Below are positions 1 through 7,823 of a stretch of DNA of 41,789 nucleotides, one piece after another. The stretch comes from Anaerococcus sp. mt242 (GTDB lineage: Bacteria; Bacillota; Clostridia; Tissierellales; Peptoniphilaceae): the NCBI RefSeq assembly GCF_016798225.1, contig NZ_JAEUYX010000012.1, forward strand, positions 1 to 41,789. Direction: 5' to 3'. Under the pieces are notes generated by a model. It was not told the origin of the DNA, ran no database searches, and saw only the letters and a program-made list of their open reading frames with translations. Both the position numbers and the translations under genes were made by a program. Every line of letters begins with the position of its first letter. Positions within the stretch are counted from its first letter, which is position 1.

Positions 1-55
1 AGAGCCCCAGCCTTCCAAGCTGGTTGCGAGGGTTCGATTCCCTTCACCCGCTCCA
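1..55 (+). tRNA. tRNA-Gly(TCC), 3' part, cut by window start
   Basis: The segment begins in the anticodon arm. A five-pair stem encloses a seven-base loop with anticodon TCC, followed by the GGTTCGATTCC T-arm and the acceptor strand CACCCGC. A discriminator T and an encoded CCA end the gene at 55. The 5' half lies outside the window. TCC reads GGA-type glycine codons. Confidence 0.9.
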
Positions 56-173
56 AGTCACTTGTAGTGTTTCAGATGCATAGCATCTGAAATCTTCGAG
101 ATGAGCATAGCGAATCCGAAGAACTAAGCGAGAGAAGCATAAACTTCTTGAGTGCACAAAAAATTAAATTTTT
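56..173. other. palindrome-rich spacer between two tRNA genes
   Basis: There is no open frame here. It contains a near-perfect inverted repeat, TTTCAGATGC and GCATCTGAAA at about 69-93, a second one around TCTTCGAGAT and ATCCGAAGA at 93-122, and a smaller GAAG/CTTC hairpin at 131-150. A similar run of short palindromes precedes the tRNA at 35805. It may be a tRNA-operon processing spacer or a decayed repeat element. Confidence 0.4.
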
Positions 174-250
174 GCGTCATTAGCTCAGCTGGATAGAGCG
201 TCTGGCTACGGACCAGAAGGCCTGGGGTTCGAATCCTCAATGACGCGCCA
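174..250 (+). tRNA. tRNA-Arg(ACG)
   Basis: This is a full cloverleaf. Acceptor GCGTCAT (174-180) pairs with ATGACGC (240-246), the D-arm AGCTCAGCTGG is standard, and the anticodon stem TCTGG/CCAGA holds loop CTACGGA with anticodon ACG. The T-arm contains GGTTCGAATCC. A discriminator G is followed by encoded CCA. The ACG anticodon is normally deaminated to ICG and reads CGN arginine codons. Confidence 0.95.
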
Positions 251-260
251 GATTTCAATA

Positions 261-299
261 AACCCTTGTAAGTACTATGTTTACAAGGGTTTGTTTTTT
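261..299 (+). terminator. Rho-independent terminator of tRNA unit
   Basis: AACCCTTGTAA pairs with TTACAAGGGTT across a short loop and is followed directly by a T-rich tract, TGTTTTTT. It ends the tRNA transcript. Confidence 0.85.
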
Positions 300-340
300 A
301 AATTGTTACAAATTTGATTACGATAGCTTGATATCTTACA

Positions 341-368
341 TTGGAAAATGATTTATTTATGTTATAAT
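341..368 (+). promoter_or_regulatory. sigma-A type promoter for isochorismatase-family gene
   Basis: TTGGAA (341-346) is separated by 16 bases from TATAAT (363-368), about 70 bases before the chosen start codon. Confidence 0.55.
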
Positions 369-436
369 AACTATAAAGACAAAACTTTAACACAATGGTT
401 AAATTCAATAGCCATCAATTGCATATGGAGGTTTAT

Positions 437-1135
437 ATGAAATTAGACAGAAAGTTTGTATCAAAATATTATGAGCATGTAGATGATTTTCCTGATTTAG
501 ATATTGATCTTTCTAAGACAATACTTCTTATTGTTGACTATCAAAATGAATTTTGTCTGACTGATTTTGGAGAAGCTAAGGAATTTAAAGAACAAGGTAT
601 GTGGGATTCTTGGAAACCATATTTTGACAAAATGCATGAAGTTGCTTTACCTAATACTGAAAAAGTTTTAAAATATTTTAGAGACAATGATTTATTAGTT
701 TCATATGGACTTATTGCTTGCCAAAGAGAAGATGGACGTGATAGATCACCAGTTCAAAAATCTGATGGTTGGAATAATATGCTCATGCCTGTAAATTCAT
801 TTGCAGCAGAGGTTGTAGATTCTTTAAAACCAATTGATGATGAAATAGTTGTTTATAAGACAACTGACTCTGTAACAACTGGAACGAATTATCTACACTT
901 ATTAGACAATATGGAAATAGAAACTGTTGTTGTCTGCGGAATGGTTACTGACCAATGTGTGGCTTCTACTGTAAGAGGTCTTGCTGATGCTGGTTATGAT
1001 GTTATAACAGTACATGATGCTTGCATTGCAGCTTCAGAAGAGCTTCATGATGCAGAACTTAAAATAATGAATGTAATTTATACTTATGTTTTAAGCACAG
1101 AGGATACATTGAACTTACTAGAAAAAAGCAAATAA
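437..1135 (+). CDS. isochorismatase-family cysteine hydrolase
   Basis: This 232-residue cytosolic alpha/beta hydrolase belongs to the isochorismatase/nicotinamidase superfamily. The N-terminal strand LLIVDYQNEF carries the conserved catalytic Asp, and VVVCGMVTDQCVASTVR carries the nucleophilic Cys in its usual place before a long helix. A Lys falls in the middle region (VVYKTTDS), as expected for the Asp-Lys-Cys triad. A longer frame opens at 395, but the start at 437 is preceded by GGAGG at ideal spacing. The gene is monocistronic, with its own promoter and terminator. The substrate cannot be read from sequence; nicotinamide and isochorismate-like amides or esters are candidates. Confidence 0.85.
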   Translation: MKLDRKFVSKYYEHVDDFPDLDIDLSKTILLIVDYQNEFCLTDFGEAKEFKEQGMWDSWKPYFDKMHEVALPNTEKVLKYFRDNDLLVSYGLIACQREDGRDRSPVQKSDGWNNMLMPVNSFAAEVVDSLKPIDDEIVVYKTTDSVTTGTNYLHLLDNMEIETVVVCGMVTDQCVASTVRGLADAGYDVITVHDACIAASEELHDAELKIMNVIYTYVLSTEDTLNLLEKSK

Positions 1136-1148
1136 TAAAATTATAAGT

Positions 1149-1175
1149 AAAGGGGCCTTATGGCTCCTTTTTTAT
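1149..1175 (+). terminator. Rho-independent terminator
   Basis: AAGGGGCC pairs with GGCTCCTT across a four-base loop (one G-T pair), followed by TTTTTTA. Confidence 0.75.
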
Positions 1176-1236
1176 TGTTAAAAATACTCTTATAAGTACA
1201 ATATGCTTATAAAAACTAAATTTCTAAGGAGCTAAT

Positions 1237-2418
1237 ATGCTTAATGATATTAATAAAGTTGCCCAAGATACAATCAATGCAATCAATGAGAAAATAAAAA
1301 ATTTAAATACCTTAAATATAATAGTAGCTGGGAAAACCGGAGTAGGAAAATCTACTTTAATAAATGCTGTTTTTAAAGATAATATCGTACAAACAGGGAT
1401 GGGTAGACCAGTTACAAATCATATGAGAAAGATTAGTAAAAAAGATATACCATTAGCAATCTATGACACTAGAGGATTTGAACTAGGCAAGGATGTCCAA
1501 GAAGATGTGAAGAAGGAAATACTTGATACTATTAAAGATGGTCTTGCTTATAATGATATAAATAAAGCCATACACTGTATTTGGTATTGTATAAATACTG
1601 GTTCAAATAGGATTGAACCTGAGGAAATAGAATGGTTAAGAGAGCTATCGGAAGAAAATAATTCTACACAAGTGCCAATTATAGTAGTTTTAACTCAGAC
1701 TATTTCTAAGAAAAATGCAGAAGAAATGAAAAATCTTATTTTAGATGAGAATTTAGATATTATCCAAGTGATACCAGTACTTGCAAAAGACTATGAAATT
1801 GAAGGTCTGGGTACTGTAAAAGCTTTTGGTCTGGATACATTAATCCAAGTAATGGGTGAGGCCATGCCTGATGAGCTTATGGATACTCTACAACATGTGC
1901 AAATAGCAAGTTTATCTGAAAAAAAGCGAAGAGCCTCTAAAATTGTAGCAACTGCAGCACTAACAGCTACAAGCGAGGGGGCGGCCCCAATTCCTTTTGC
2001 AGACGCTGCACTTTTAATACCAACCCAAGTTACTATGATAGCTTCTATCACAGTAGTATTTGGTTTTGAGATTAATAAAACAGTTATAACAGCTCTATTA
2101 TCTTCAACAATAGGATCTGGAGGAGCAACACTTTTAGGTAGAACTGTGGTTTCAAATGTATTTAAATTAGTACCAGGAGCTGGATCTGTAGCAGGGGGTG
2201 CAATATCTGCAACTACTGCAGGTATCATAACAGCAGCCCTAGGAGCAGCATATATAACAATTATGGAGATGATCTATAAGGGGGAAATGAATATAGAGGA
2301 TATTTCTAGCAAAAAAGGAAAAGAAACTTTATCCAAAGTATTTAATGATAAGTTAAAATCTGGAAAAGACAATTTAGCATCATATTTAGCCATATTGTCA
2401 GATAAAAATAACAAATAG
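1237..2418 (+). CDS. Era/dynamin-like GTPase with hydrophobic C-terminal (DUF697-like) domain
   Basis: This 393-residue protein has an N-terminal P-loop GTPase domain. G1 is GKTGVGKST at residues 32-40 and G3 is DTRG at about 77-80. The G4 position after VVLTQT lacks a clear NKxD, so guanine recognition may be altered. Residues about 230-340 form Ala/Gly-rich hydrophobic helices with several GAG/GGA stretches, typical of the YcjF/DUF697-type membrane-associating tail. AAGGAG precedes the ATG at good spacing. It stands alone between two terminator-bounded genes. Such proteins associate with membranes, but the cellular role of this subgroup is not established. Confidence 0.75.
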   Translation: MLNDINKVAQDTINAINEKIKNLNTLNIIVAGKTGVGKSTLINAVFKDNIVQTGMGRPVTNHMRKISKKDIPLAIYDTRGFELGKDVQEDVKKEILDTIKDGLAYNDINKAIHCIWYCINTGSNRIEPEEIEWLRELSEENNSTQVPIIVVLTQTISKKNAEEMKNLILDENLDIIQVIPVLAKDYEIEGLGTVKAFGLDTLIQVMGEAMPDELMDTLQHVQIASLSEKKRRASKIVATAALTATSEGAAPIPFADAALLIPTQVTMIASITVVFGFEINKTVITALLSSTIGSGGATLLGRTVVSNVFKLVPGAGSVAGGAISATTAGIITAALGAAYITIMEMIYKGEMNIEDISSKKGKETLSKVFNDKLKSGKDNLASYLAILSDKNNK

Positions 2419-2430
2419 TATAATAAATCC

Positions 2431-2468
2431 TTAACAAAATCTTAATCTCAAAAAGAGTATCATATAAT
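2431..2468 (+). promoter_or_regulatory. htrA promoter with response-regulator-like direct repeat
   Basis: A TATAAT box lies at 2463-2468, about 35 bases before the start codon. Upstream, TTAACA and TTAATC are spaced by five bases (2431-2447), the 11-bp periodicity of OmpR/PhoP-type response-regulator boxes. HtrA genes are commonly controlled by two-component systems in Firmicutes. The regulator assignment is inference. Confidence 0.4.
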
Positions 2469-2503
2469 CATAATTAAATAATATTTATAGAAAGGAATAA
2501 TTT

Positions 2504-3775
2504 ATGTCTAATAAAACTTCTGATAAAAAAAGTTCTCTACCTAATTTTTTATCAGCTCTCACAGGAGCTCTTATAGGTGGACTTTTGGTATTTTTGTTAA
2601 CTAATGGTTTTGGAGCAATGACTAATGATAATAGTAGCAATGAAGCTGCTAATCCTCCACAAACAAAGGCAGAAGAAGCGAATGTTTCAAAAAAAGAAAT
2701 AGATAAGAGTATAGGAAATCTTGATGCTGATGATTCTGGCGCATCCATGGAGTCTAAGGTTGTAAAAAAATCTATAAATAGCGTTGTAGGAATTACAACC
2801 AAGTCTCAGGTTACCCAAGAAACATTTTGGGGTCCACAATCTGGATATGTTGAAGGAATCGGATCAGGATCTATTGTCAGCAGTGATGGATATATATTAA
2901 CTAATTCTCACGTAGTAAGTAACGGTGATACTAGTGAAATTAGTGTACTTTTTAATGATGGTACAACCACACCAGCAAAACTTGTTTGGAATGACTCAAC
3001 CCTAGATTTAGCTATTATTAAAGTAGAAAAGAAAAATCTACCAGCAATGGAACTAGCTGATAGTGATGATGTGGGAGTAGGTGATAGGGTTGTAGCTATT
3101 GGAAACCCACTTGGTTTTGAACTTCAATCTACAGTGACTAGCGGAATAATCTCAGGACTTAATCGTACAGTAAGTTTTCAAACTGGAGCACAAATGGATG
3201 GTTTAATGCAAACAGATGCTGCTATAAACTCTGGAAACTCTGGTGGAGCCTTACTAAACTCAAAGGGCCAACAAATCGGTATCAACTCTGCAAAAGCTGG
3301 AAATAGTGATGGTATTGGTTTTGCTATACCAATCAATACTGTAAAAAGTGTAATCGAACAAATAATAAAAAATGGAGAATATAAGTCAGTATATCTAGGC
3401 ATAACTGGACAATCCCTAGACTATTTTAAACAATTCCCACAAGCAAACATGGGAGCTCTTGAGGATGTGGATGGTGTATATGTATTTAGCGACTTTGATC
3501 AAAATGGGGTTTTCCAAAAAGGAGATGTAATTACTGCAGTTGACGGCAAAAAAGTGACTGATATGGCATCATTAAGAAAGGTTCTTCTTGATTATCAAAT
3601 AGGCCAAAGTGCAGAAATCACATTAATCAGAGATGGAAAAGAGCAAAAAGTTAACTTTACATTCAAAATAGATTCATCAAATGTAGATGAATATAAACAA
3701 GCTAGTCCAGAAAATAAAGTAGAAAAAAATGAGGAGGAAAATAGTAGTATTAACCCATTTAACAATCTTCCATAA
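2504..3775 (+). CDS. htrA: membrane-anchored HtrA/DegP-type serine protease with PDZ domain
   Basis: This 423-residue protein has a basic N-terminus, a single transmembrane anchor at about residues 17-34, an acidic linker to about 85, a trypsin-like protease domain and a C-terminal PDZ domain (about 295-390). The triad is visible: His136 in ILTNSHVV, Asp168 in STLDLAII and Ser246 in NSGNSGGAL. The tail after the PDZ domain is Asn/Glu-rich and of low complexity. GAAAGGA precedes the ATG. It acts on the outer face of the membrane, degrading or refolding misfolded exported proteins under stress. It is monocistronic, with a strong terminator shared with the convergent tenA. Confidence 0.93.
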   Translation: MSNKTSDKKSSLPNFLSALTGALIGGLLVFLLTNGFGAMTNDNSSNEAANPPQTKAEEANVSKKEIDKSIGNLDADDSGASMESKVVKKSINSVVGITTKSQVTQETFWGPQSGYVEGIGSGSIVSSDGYILTNSHVVSNGDTSEISVLFNDGTTTPAKLVWNDSTLDLAIIKVEKKNLPAMELADSDDVGVGDRVVAIGNPLGFELQSTVTSGIISGLNRTVSFQTGAQMDGLMQTDAAINSGNSGGALLNSKGQQIGINSAKAGNSDGIGFAIPINTVKSVIEQIIKNGEYKSVYLGITGQSLDYFKQFPQANMGALEDVDGVYVFSDFDQNGVFQKGDVITAVDGKKVTDMASLRKVLLDYQIGQSAEITLIRDGKEQKVNFTFKIDSSNVDEYKQASPENKVEKNEEENSSINPFNNLP

Positions 3776-3782
3776 AGATAAA

Positions 3783-3815
3783 AAGCTTGCTAGTATCTAG
3801 CAAGCTTTTATTTTT
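3783..3815. terminator. bidirectional terminator between htrA and tenA
   Basis: AAGCTTGCTA pairs with TAGCAAGCTT across a short loop. T-runs on one side and A-runs on the other let it serve the convergent genes on both strands. Confidence 0.8.
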
Positions 3816-4482
3816 AAAATACATCGCCTTCGTTATAAACCATATCCCAAAACTTAAGTTCATAAAGCAGACAATTTTTAAAAATATCTATCAAAATATC
3901 TCTTTTTGTATCAGTCATATCCATGCCAATTTCATTTATTTCATCAACTGTCCCATCTACATATGAAAGATAAACAGGATCTAGATATCCAGTTATAAAT
4001 TTGCCGTAAACATCATGATTTTTTGCCTCGGGATTTACCTTATCTATATATCTAAAAATATTTACATATCCTAAATCGCAAGCCATAAGGACCATCAAGA
4101 TTTCTTCATAACCCCCAATTAATGATTGAGAAATCCTATAATTTGAATAAGAAAGATTAGTAAGATTTGAATGTCTTTTTTCAATTTCTTTAGCATCTAT
4201 ACCAAAATCACGCATGACCCCACGGTGGATGGCCATCTCATTTTCCATGCAATTATTTAAAAGATAGGAAAATTTGCGGATAATATCCTTATTATTTGTT
4301 TTTGTAATACCAATAGCAAAAATTTTGACATGGTCCCATAGGTAAATGTAGTCTTCTTCAAGGTAATATTTAAATTTAGACACTTCAAGGTCTCCATTTA
4401 TCAAACCTAATATAAAAGGATGATTGTAAAGATCCTGCCAAATGTCCTCAGTTTTTTCGTATAAATAGTCAATAAATTTCAT
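3814..4482 (-). CDS. tenA: thiaminase II / aminopyrimidine aminohydrolase (TenA family)
   Basis: This 222-residue all-helical protein belongs to the TenA/PQQC family. Typical TenA hydrolyses the pyrimidine breakdown product of thiamine to HMP for salvage. Recognisable pieces are the YYLEEDYIYL segment with the substrate-binding Asp, MACDLGY holding the catalytic Cys, and LLYELKFWDMVY near the C-terminus holding the late conserved Glu. A frame opens at 4512, but the start at 4482 has GGAGG five bases before it. It is divergent from a TPP-riboswitch-controlled methyltransferase, which strengthens the thiamine link, although the riboswitch does not read into this gene. Confidence 0.88.
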   Translation of the reverse strand: MKFIDYLYEKTEDIWQDLYNHPFILGLINGDLEVSKFKYYLEEDYIYLWDHVKIFAIGITKTNNKDIIRKFSYLLNNCMENEMAIHRGVMRDFGIDAKEIEKRHSNLTNLSYSNYRISQSLIGGYEEILMVLMACDLGYVNIFRYIDKVNPEAKNHDVYGKFITGYLDPVYLSYVDGTVDEINEIGMDMTDTKRDILIDIFKNCLLYELKFWDMVYNEGDVF

Positions 4483-4517
4483 AAATCCTCCAATAAGTAA
4501 ACCATACCTCATATTAC

Positions 4518-4550
4518 TTTAAATTTTCTATATAACTGATATAGTATAAG
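4518..4550 (+). promoter_or_regulatory. promoter reading into TPP riboswitch
   Basis: TTTAAA (4518-4523) lies 16 bases from TATAGT (4540-4545), just upstream of the aptamer. An alternative -10, TATAAG, is at 4545-4550. Confidence 0.45.
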
Positions 4551-4573
4551 TAACAGTTAAATATTTCTTTTTG

Positions 4574-4643
4574 TATTCGGGGTGCCAAGTGCTGAGATTA
4601 TACCCGCAAACCTGATAAACGTAATAGTTGCGTAGGGAAATAA
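4574..4643 (+). promoter_or_regulatory. TPP riboswitch (THI element)
   Basis: All conserved blocks occur in order: CGGGGTGC (4578-4585), the GCTGAGA core (4591-4597), ACCCG, the ACCTGAT core, then TTGCGTAGGGAAA closing the helix. These are the pyrimidine- and pyrophosphate-sensing elements of the TPP aptamer. The P3 arm is short. A separate intrinsic terminator follows at 4657, so the expected mode is premature termination when TPP is plentiful. Confidence 0.93.
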
Positions 4644-4656
4644 AAAAGCAATGATA

Positions 4657-4697
4657 ACTCTTTTTTCCGAATATAAGAAAAAAGAGTTTTTTATTTT
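4657..4697 (+). terminator. riboswitch expression-platform terminator
   Basis: ACTCTTTTTTC (4657-4667) pairs with GAAAAAAGAGT (4677-4687) and is followed by a T-rich tail. It lies between the TPP aptamer and the downstream start codon at 4732. Confidence 0.85.
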
Positions 4698-4731
4698 TAA
4701 TTGTGAATTTGGATATAATAAGGAGATGAGT

Positions 4732-5433
4732 ATGAAAGCAAAATTTGATGGATATGCTAATAAATATGATGAATGGTTTATGGAAAATGAAAATATGTAT
4801 TTAACAGAGCTAAATGTCGTAGAGATGGCTCTTAAAAGTGTAAATACAGAAAAATCACTATCAGTTGGTTGTGGAAGTGGTTTGTTTGAAGTTTCTCTAA
4901 AAGATAGGGGAATTACCATTACTGACGGATTAGAACCATCAGAAGATATGGCTAAGATTGCAGAAAAAAGAGGTTTAAATGTAATTGTAGGTATAATCGA
5001 AGATGCTAAGCTAGAAGATGAATACTATGACTGCATTTACCTAAATGGTTCATCAACATATATAGAAGACTTAGAAAGTGCCTACAAAACAGTTTATAAA
5101 GCACTAAAACCAGGCGGACACATTGTAGTAATCGATGTGCCAAAAGAAAGTCCATTTGGAATTCTTTATCAATTTGCAAGCCATGCCAAAACATTTGATT
5201 TGCCAAATTTTGAGGGAATCTTACCAAAATCACCATATCCAATAGAACTAATTACATCTACAGTAATGACAACTACACCAGAAAAACGTGATGTACTAGA
5301 AAATATAGGATTTAAAAACTTCAAATACTATCAAACATTAACAACAGATCCAGCATACTCAGATGACTACGTAGAAGAAGCGGTAGAAGGATATGACAAG
5401 GGATCATATGTTGCAATAGTAGCTGAAAAATAA
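4732..5433 (+). CDS. SAM-dependent class I methyltransferase under TPP-riboswitch control
   Basis: This protein of about 233 residues has a Rossmann-like methyltransferase fold. Motif I is SVGCGSGLFEVSL (glycine-rich SAM loop), an acidic residue follows in DGLEPSEDM, YYDCIYLNGSSTY is motif IV-like, and ALKPGGHIVVIDVPK is the motif VI region. A frame opens at 4651 inside the terminator, but AAGGAG six bases before ATG 4732 fixes the start beyond the attenuator. It is monocistronic with its own terminator. The substrate is unknown. Thiamine-repressible expression and the divergent tenA suggest a thiamine or HMP-related substrate, but generic small-molecule methylation is equally compatible with the sequence. 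Confidence 0.82.
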   Translation: MKAKFDGYANKYDEWFMENENMYLTELNVVEMALKSVNTEKSLSVGCGSGLFEVSLKDRGITITDGLEPSEDMAKIAEKRGLNVIVGIIEDAKLEDEYYDCIYLNGSSTYIEDLESAYKTVYKALKPGGHIVVIDVPKESPFGILYQFASHAKTFDLPNFEGILPKSPYPIELITSTVMTTTPEKRDVLENIGFKNFKYYQTLTTDPAYSDDYVEEAVEGYDKGSYVAIVAEK

Positions 5434-5461
5434 GTTAAAAAATATAATTAATAAGCACTAA

Positions 5462-5489
5462 AGGAAGGCCATTTGGTCTTCTTTTTATA
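5462..5489 (+). terminator. Rho-independent terminator
   Basis: GAAGGCC pairs with GGTCTTC (one G-T pair) across an ATTT loop and is followed by a T-rich tail. Confidence 0.75.
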
Positions 5490-5559
5490 TGTCAAGAAAA
5501 ATCCTTGACACTCATTTAGATACGTTGTATAATGCATAGGTCAAGAAATTTTATTGACA
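5490..5559 (+). promoter_or_regulatory. ylxM-ffh promoter with two TGTCAAG/CTTGACA palindromes
   Basis: A consensus promoter is present: TTGACA (5505-5510), 17 bases, TATAAT (5528-5533). The -35 box is the right arm of an inverted repeat, TGTCAAG (5490-5496) N7 CTTGACA (5504-5510). A second copy, GGTCAAG (5539-5545) N7 ATTGACA (5553-5559), lies just downstream of the -10, about 49 bases centre to centre. The arrangement looks like a double operator. Confidence 0.75.
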
Positions 5560-5599
5560 CAGTAATTTTTGTAAATTACAAGAATATTAGTGGAGCATT

Positions 5600-5923
5600 A
5601 TGGAAAAAATTGTTAAAGTGGCCGAACTATTCGACATTTATGGACCGCTACTAAATGAAAAACAACGTGATGTTATAAATTGCTATTATAACGAGGATTT
5701 ATCCTTACAAGAGATTGCGGATAATAATAACAAATCCAAGCAAGCAATTTCAGATATGATGACTCGTTCAGTTGACAAATTATTTGAGTTTGAAGATGAG
5801 CTTTCTTTGCTAGAAAAAAAAGAGGGGCTCAAGGATGCTCTTATGAGTATAAGAGAGCTGATGGAAAGTTCAAATTATGAACAAGCAATTGAAAAGATAA
5901 CAGAAGAAATTGAAAAAATTTAG
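5600..5923 (+). CDS. ylxM: YlxM family putative HTH protein of the SRP operon
   Basis: The 107 residues match the family's usual length. A sigma-region-4-like helix-turn-helix is visible in NCYYNEDLSLQEIADNNNKS, followed by KQAISDMMTRSVDKL, and then an acidic C-terminal helix. YlxM sits directly upstream of ffh in most Firmicutes and is reported to modulate the signal recognition particle; its DNA target is not established. GTGGAG precedes the ATG. Eleven bases separate it from ffh, and the pair shares one strong promoter. Confidence 0.88.
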   Translation: MEKIVKVAELFDIYGPLLNEKQRDVINCYYNEDLSLQEIADNNNKSKQAISDMMTRSVDKLFEFEDELSLLEKKEGLKDALMSIRELMESSNYEQAIEKITEEIEKI

Positions 5924-5934
5924 GGAGTGATAAT

Positions 5935-7287
5935 ATGGTGTTTGAAGGCCTATCCGATAGACTCCAAGAAACCCTTGGTAAGCTAACCGGAAAAGGAAAA
6001 TTAACAGAAAAAGACATCGATAGTGCAATGAGAGAGATAAGACTTTCACTTCTTGAAGCTGATGTTAACTACAAAGTCGTAAAAGAATTTGTAAAAACAG
6101 TAAAAGAACGCGCATTAGGCGAAGATGTCATGCAGTCACTAAGCCCAGGTCAAATGGTAGTTAAAATCGTAAATGAAGAGCTAACCAATTTGATGGGAAA
6201 AGAAAACTCCAAACTAGATCTTAAAGGAAGCACACCACATATGGTAATGATGGTAGGGCTTCAAGGTTCTGGTAAAACTACTCACTCAGGTAAATTAGTA
6301 CACAAACTTAAAAGCGAAAACAGAAACCCAATGCTCGCGGCCCTAGACATTTATAGGCCAGCAGCTATTGACCAATTAAAAGTAGTTGGTAACAAAGCAG
6401 GAGTTCCAGTTTTTGAAGAGGGCAAACAAGACCCAGTAATTACAGCTCAAAATGCAAAAGATTTTGCAAGGGCAAATAATTATGATACAGTCATCCTCGA
6501 TACAGCAGGGCGTCTTCAAATAGATACTGATTTGATGGAAGAGCTAAAAGCAATCAAAGAAGCAACAAAACCTGACGAAATCCTCTTAGTAGTAGATGCT
6601 ATGACAGGACAAGAAGCAGTAAATGTTGCAAAAACATTTGATGAATATCTTGACATCACAGGTGTAATACTCACCAAGCTTGACGGTGATGCCAGAGGTG
6701 GGGCAGCTTTATCCATAAGACAAGTAGTTGGTAAACCAATAAAATTTGTCGGTGTAGGTGAAAAACTAGAAGACCTAGAGTCATTTTATCCTGATAGGAT
6801 GGCAAATAGAATTTTAGGAATGGGAGATGTTTTATCTTTAATAGAAAAAGCAGAAGCCCAAATCGATCTTCAAAATGCCAAAGAGCTTGAAGAAAAGATG
6901 AGAAATCAAACCTATACTCTAGATGATTTTATGGAGCAAATCAATCAAATCAGAAATATGGGTCCATTAGAAGACTTACTTGCAATGATACCTGGTGTAA
7001 ATAATAAAATGCTTAAGCAAATTAACGTAGATGACTTAGGCTTTGAAAGAATTGAAGCACTTATAAGCTCCATGACACCAGCAGAGAGAGCAAAACCAGA
7101 AATAATAGGCAAAAGCCGCAAAGATCGTATATCAAAAGGATCTGGAGTTAATGTAAAAGAGTTGAATAAACTCTTAAAACAGTTTAAAGAACTGAAAAAA
7201 ATGATGAAACAAGTTTCAAATATGCAAGGAAAAGGAAAGAAAGGCAGAGGTATGAGAATGCCAAAAATGCCTAAATTCCCTTTTTAA
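5935..7287 (+). CDS. ffh: signal recognition particle GTPase Ffh
   Basis: The 450 residues show the three standard domains. These are an N-terminal helical bundle, the G domain with P-loop GLQGSGKTT (108-116), DTAGR and TKLDG motifs, and the Met-rich M domain with the basic SGSGVNVKELNKL-type RNA-binding helix. The Lys/Met-rich tail ends at PKFPF. It binds 4.5S/SRP RNA and signal peptides of nascent membrane proteins and docks on FtsY. GGGAG precedes the ATG. No SRP RNA gene is seen in this window. Confidence 0.97.
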   Translation: MVFEGLSDRLQETLGKLTGKGKLTEKDIDSAMREIRLSLLEADVNYKVVKEFVKTVKERALGEDVMQSLSPGQMVVKIVNEELTNLMGKENSKLDLKGSTPHMVMMVGLQGSGKTTHSGKLVHKLKSENRNPMLAALDIYRPAAIDQLKVVGNKAGVPVFEEGKQDPVITAQNAKDFARANNYDTVILDTAGRLQIDTDLMEELKAIKEATKPDEILLVVDAMTGQEAVNVAKTFDEYLDITGVILTKLDGDARGGAALSIRQVVGKPIKFVGVGEKLEDLESFYPDRMANRILGMGDVLSLIEKAEAQIDLQNAKELEEKMRNQTYTLDDFMEQINQIRNMGPLEDLLAMIPGVNNKMLKQINVDDLGFERIEALISSMTPAERAKPEIIGKSRKDRISKGSGVNVKELNKLLKQFKELKKMMKQVSNMQGKGKKGRGMRMPKMPKFPF

Positions 7288-7347
7288 TAGCTAAATAATA
7301 TTTAAATATTTAATTTGTTTCAAACGTCAAAATGAAAGGAAGTAAAA

Positions 7348-7593
7348 ATGGCAGTAAAAATTAGATTAAAAAGAATGGGACAAAAGAAAAGACCATTCTA
7401 CAGAGTTGTTGTAGCAGATAGCAGAAGCCCAAGAGATGGTAAATTCATCGAAGAAATCGGATATTACAATCCAGTAAGCGAACCTAAAGAATTTAAAATC
7501 GATAACGAAAGAGCAAAATATTGGGTTGGCACTGGTGCAAAACCAACATCAATCGTTGAAAAACTTTTCAATGACAATGATGTACTAGCTTAA
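7348..7593 (+). CDS. rpsP: 30S ribosomal protein S16
   Basis: The 81 residues start with [20 protein letters not shown], the family signature, and include [16 protein letters not shown]. The length is normal. AAAGGAAG precedes the ATG. It lies in the conserved ffh-rpsP-khpA-rimM-trmD-rplS order. Confidence 0.98.
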   Translation: MAVKIRLKRMGQKKRPFYRVVVADSRSPRDGKFIEEIGYYNPVSEPKEFKIDNERAKYWVGTGAKPTSIVEKLFNDNDVLA

Positions 7594-7598
7594 GAATT

Positions 7599-7823
7599 AT
7601 GAAAGAACTAGTAGAAACAATAGTAAAAGAACTTGTAGAAGAAAAAGATCAAGTAGAAATCGAAGAAAACCGTAATGACGGCGAAGTTAACATCATAATC
7701 CACGTAGCTGAATCTGATAAAGGCAGAGTAATAGGAGTTAGAGGAAATATTATAAACTCAATCCGTACTATCGCAAGATCAGCAGCTATAAAAGAAAATG
7801 TTAAGGTTAATATAAAAATATGA
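7599..7823 (+). CDS. khpA: KH-domain RNA-binding protein KhpA
   Basis: This 74-residue single KH domain has the GxxG loop visible in GVRGNIINSIRTI. KhpA, usually with KhpB/EloR, binds RNA and affects cell elongation and division in Gram-positives. It sits five bases after rpsP and overlaps rimM by four bases (ATGA), so translation is probably coupled. Confidence 0.93.
   Translation: MKELVETIVKELVEEKDQVEIEENRNDGEVNIIIHVAESDKGRVIGVRGNIINSIRTIARSAAIKENVKVNIKI

Noticed and set aside
1791-2228. 145-codon minus-strand frame inside the GTPase gene
   Set aside because: It is a shadow of the Ala/Gly-rich coding frame, with no ribosome site, and the plus-strand gene is well supported.
4651-4731. Upstream extension of the methyltransferase frame to ATG 4651
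   Set aside because: That start lies in the riboswitch terminator and has no ribosome site; AAGGAG fixes the start at 4732.
4557-4919. Minus-strand frame across the TPP riboswitch
   Set aside because: The conserved THI blocks on the plus strand explain this sequence; the frame is accidental.
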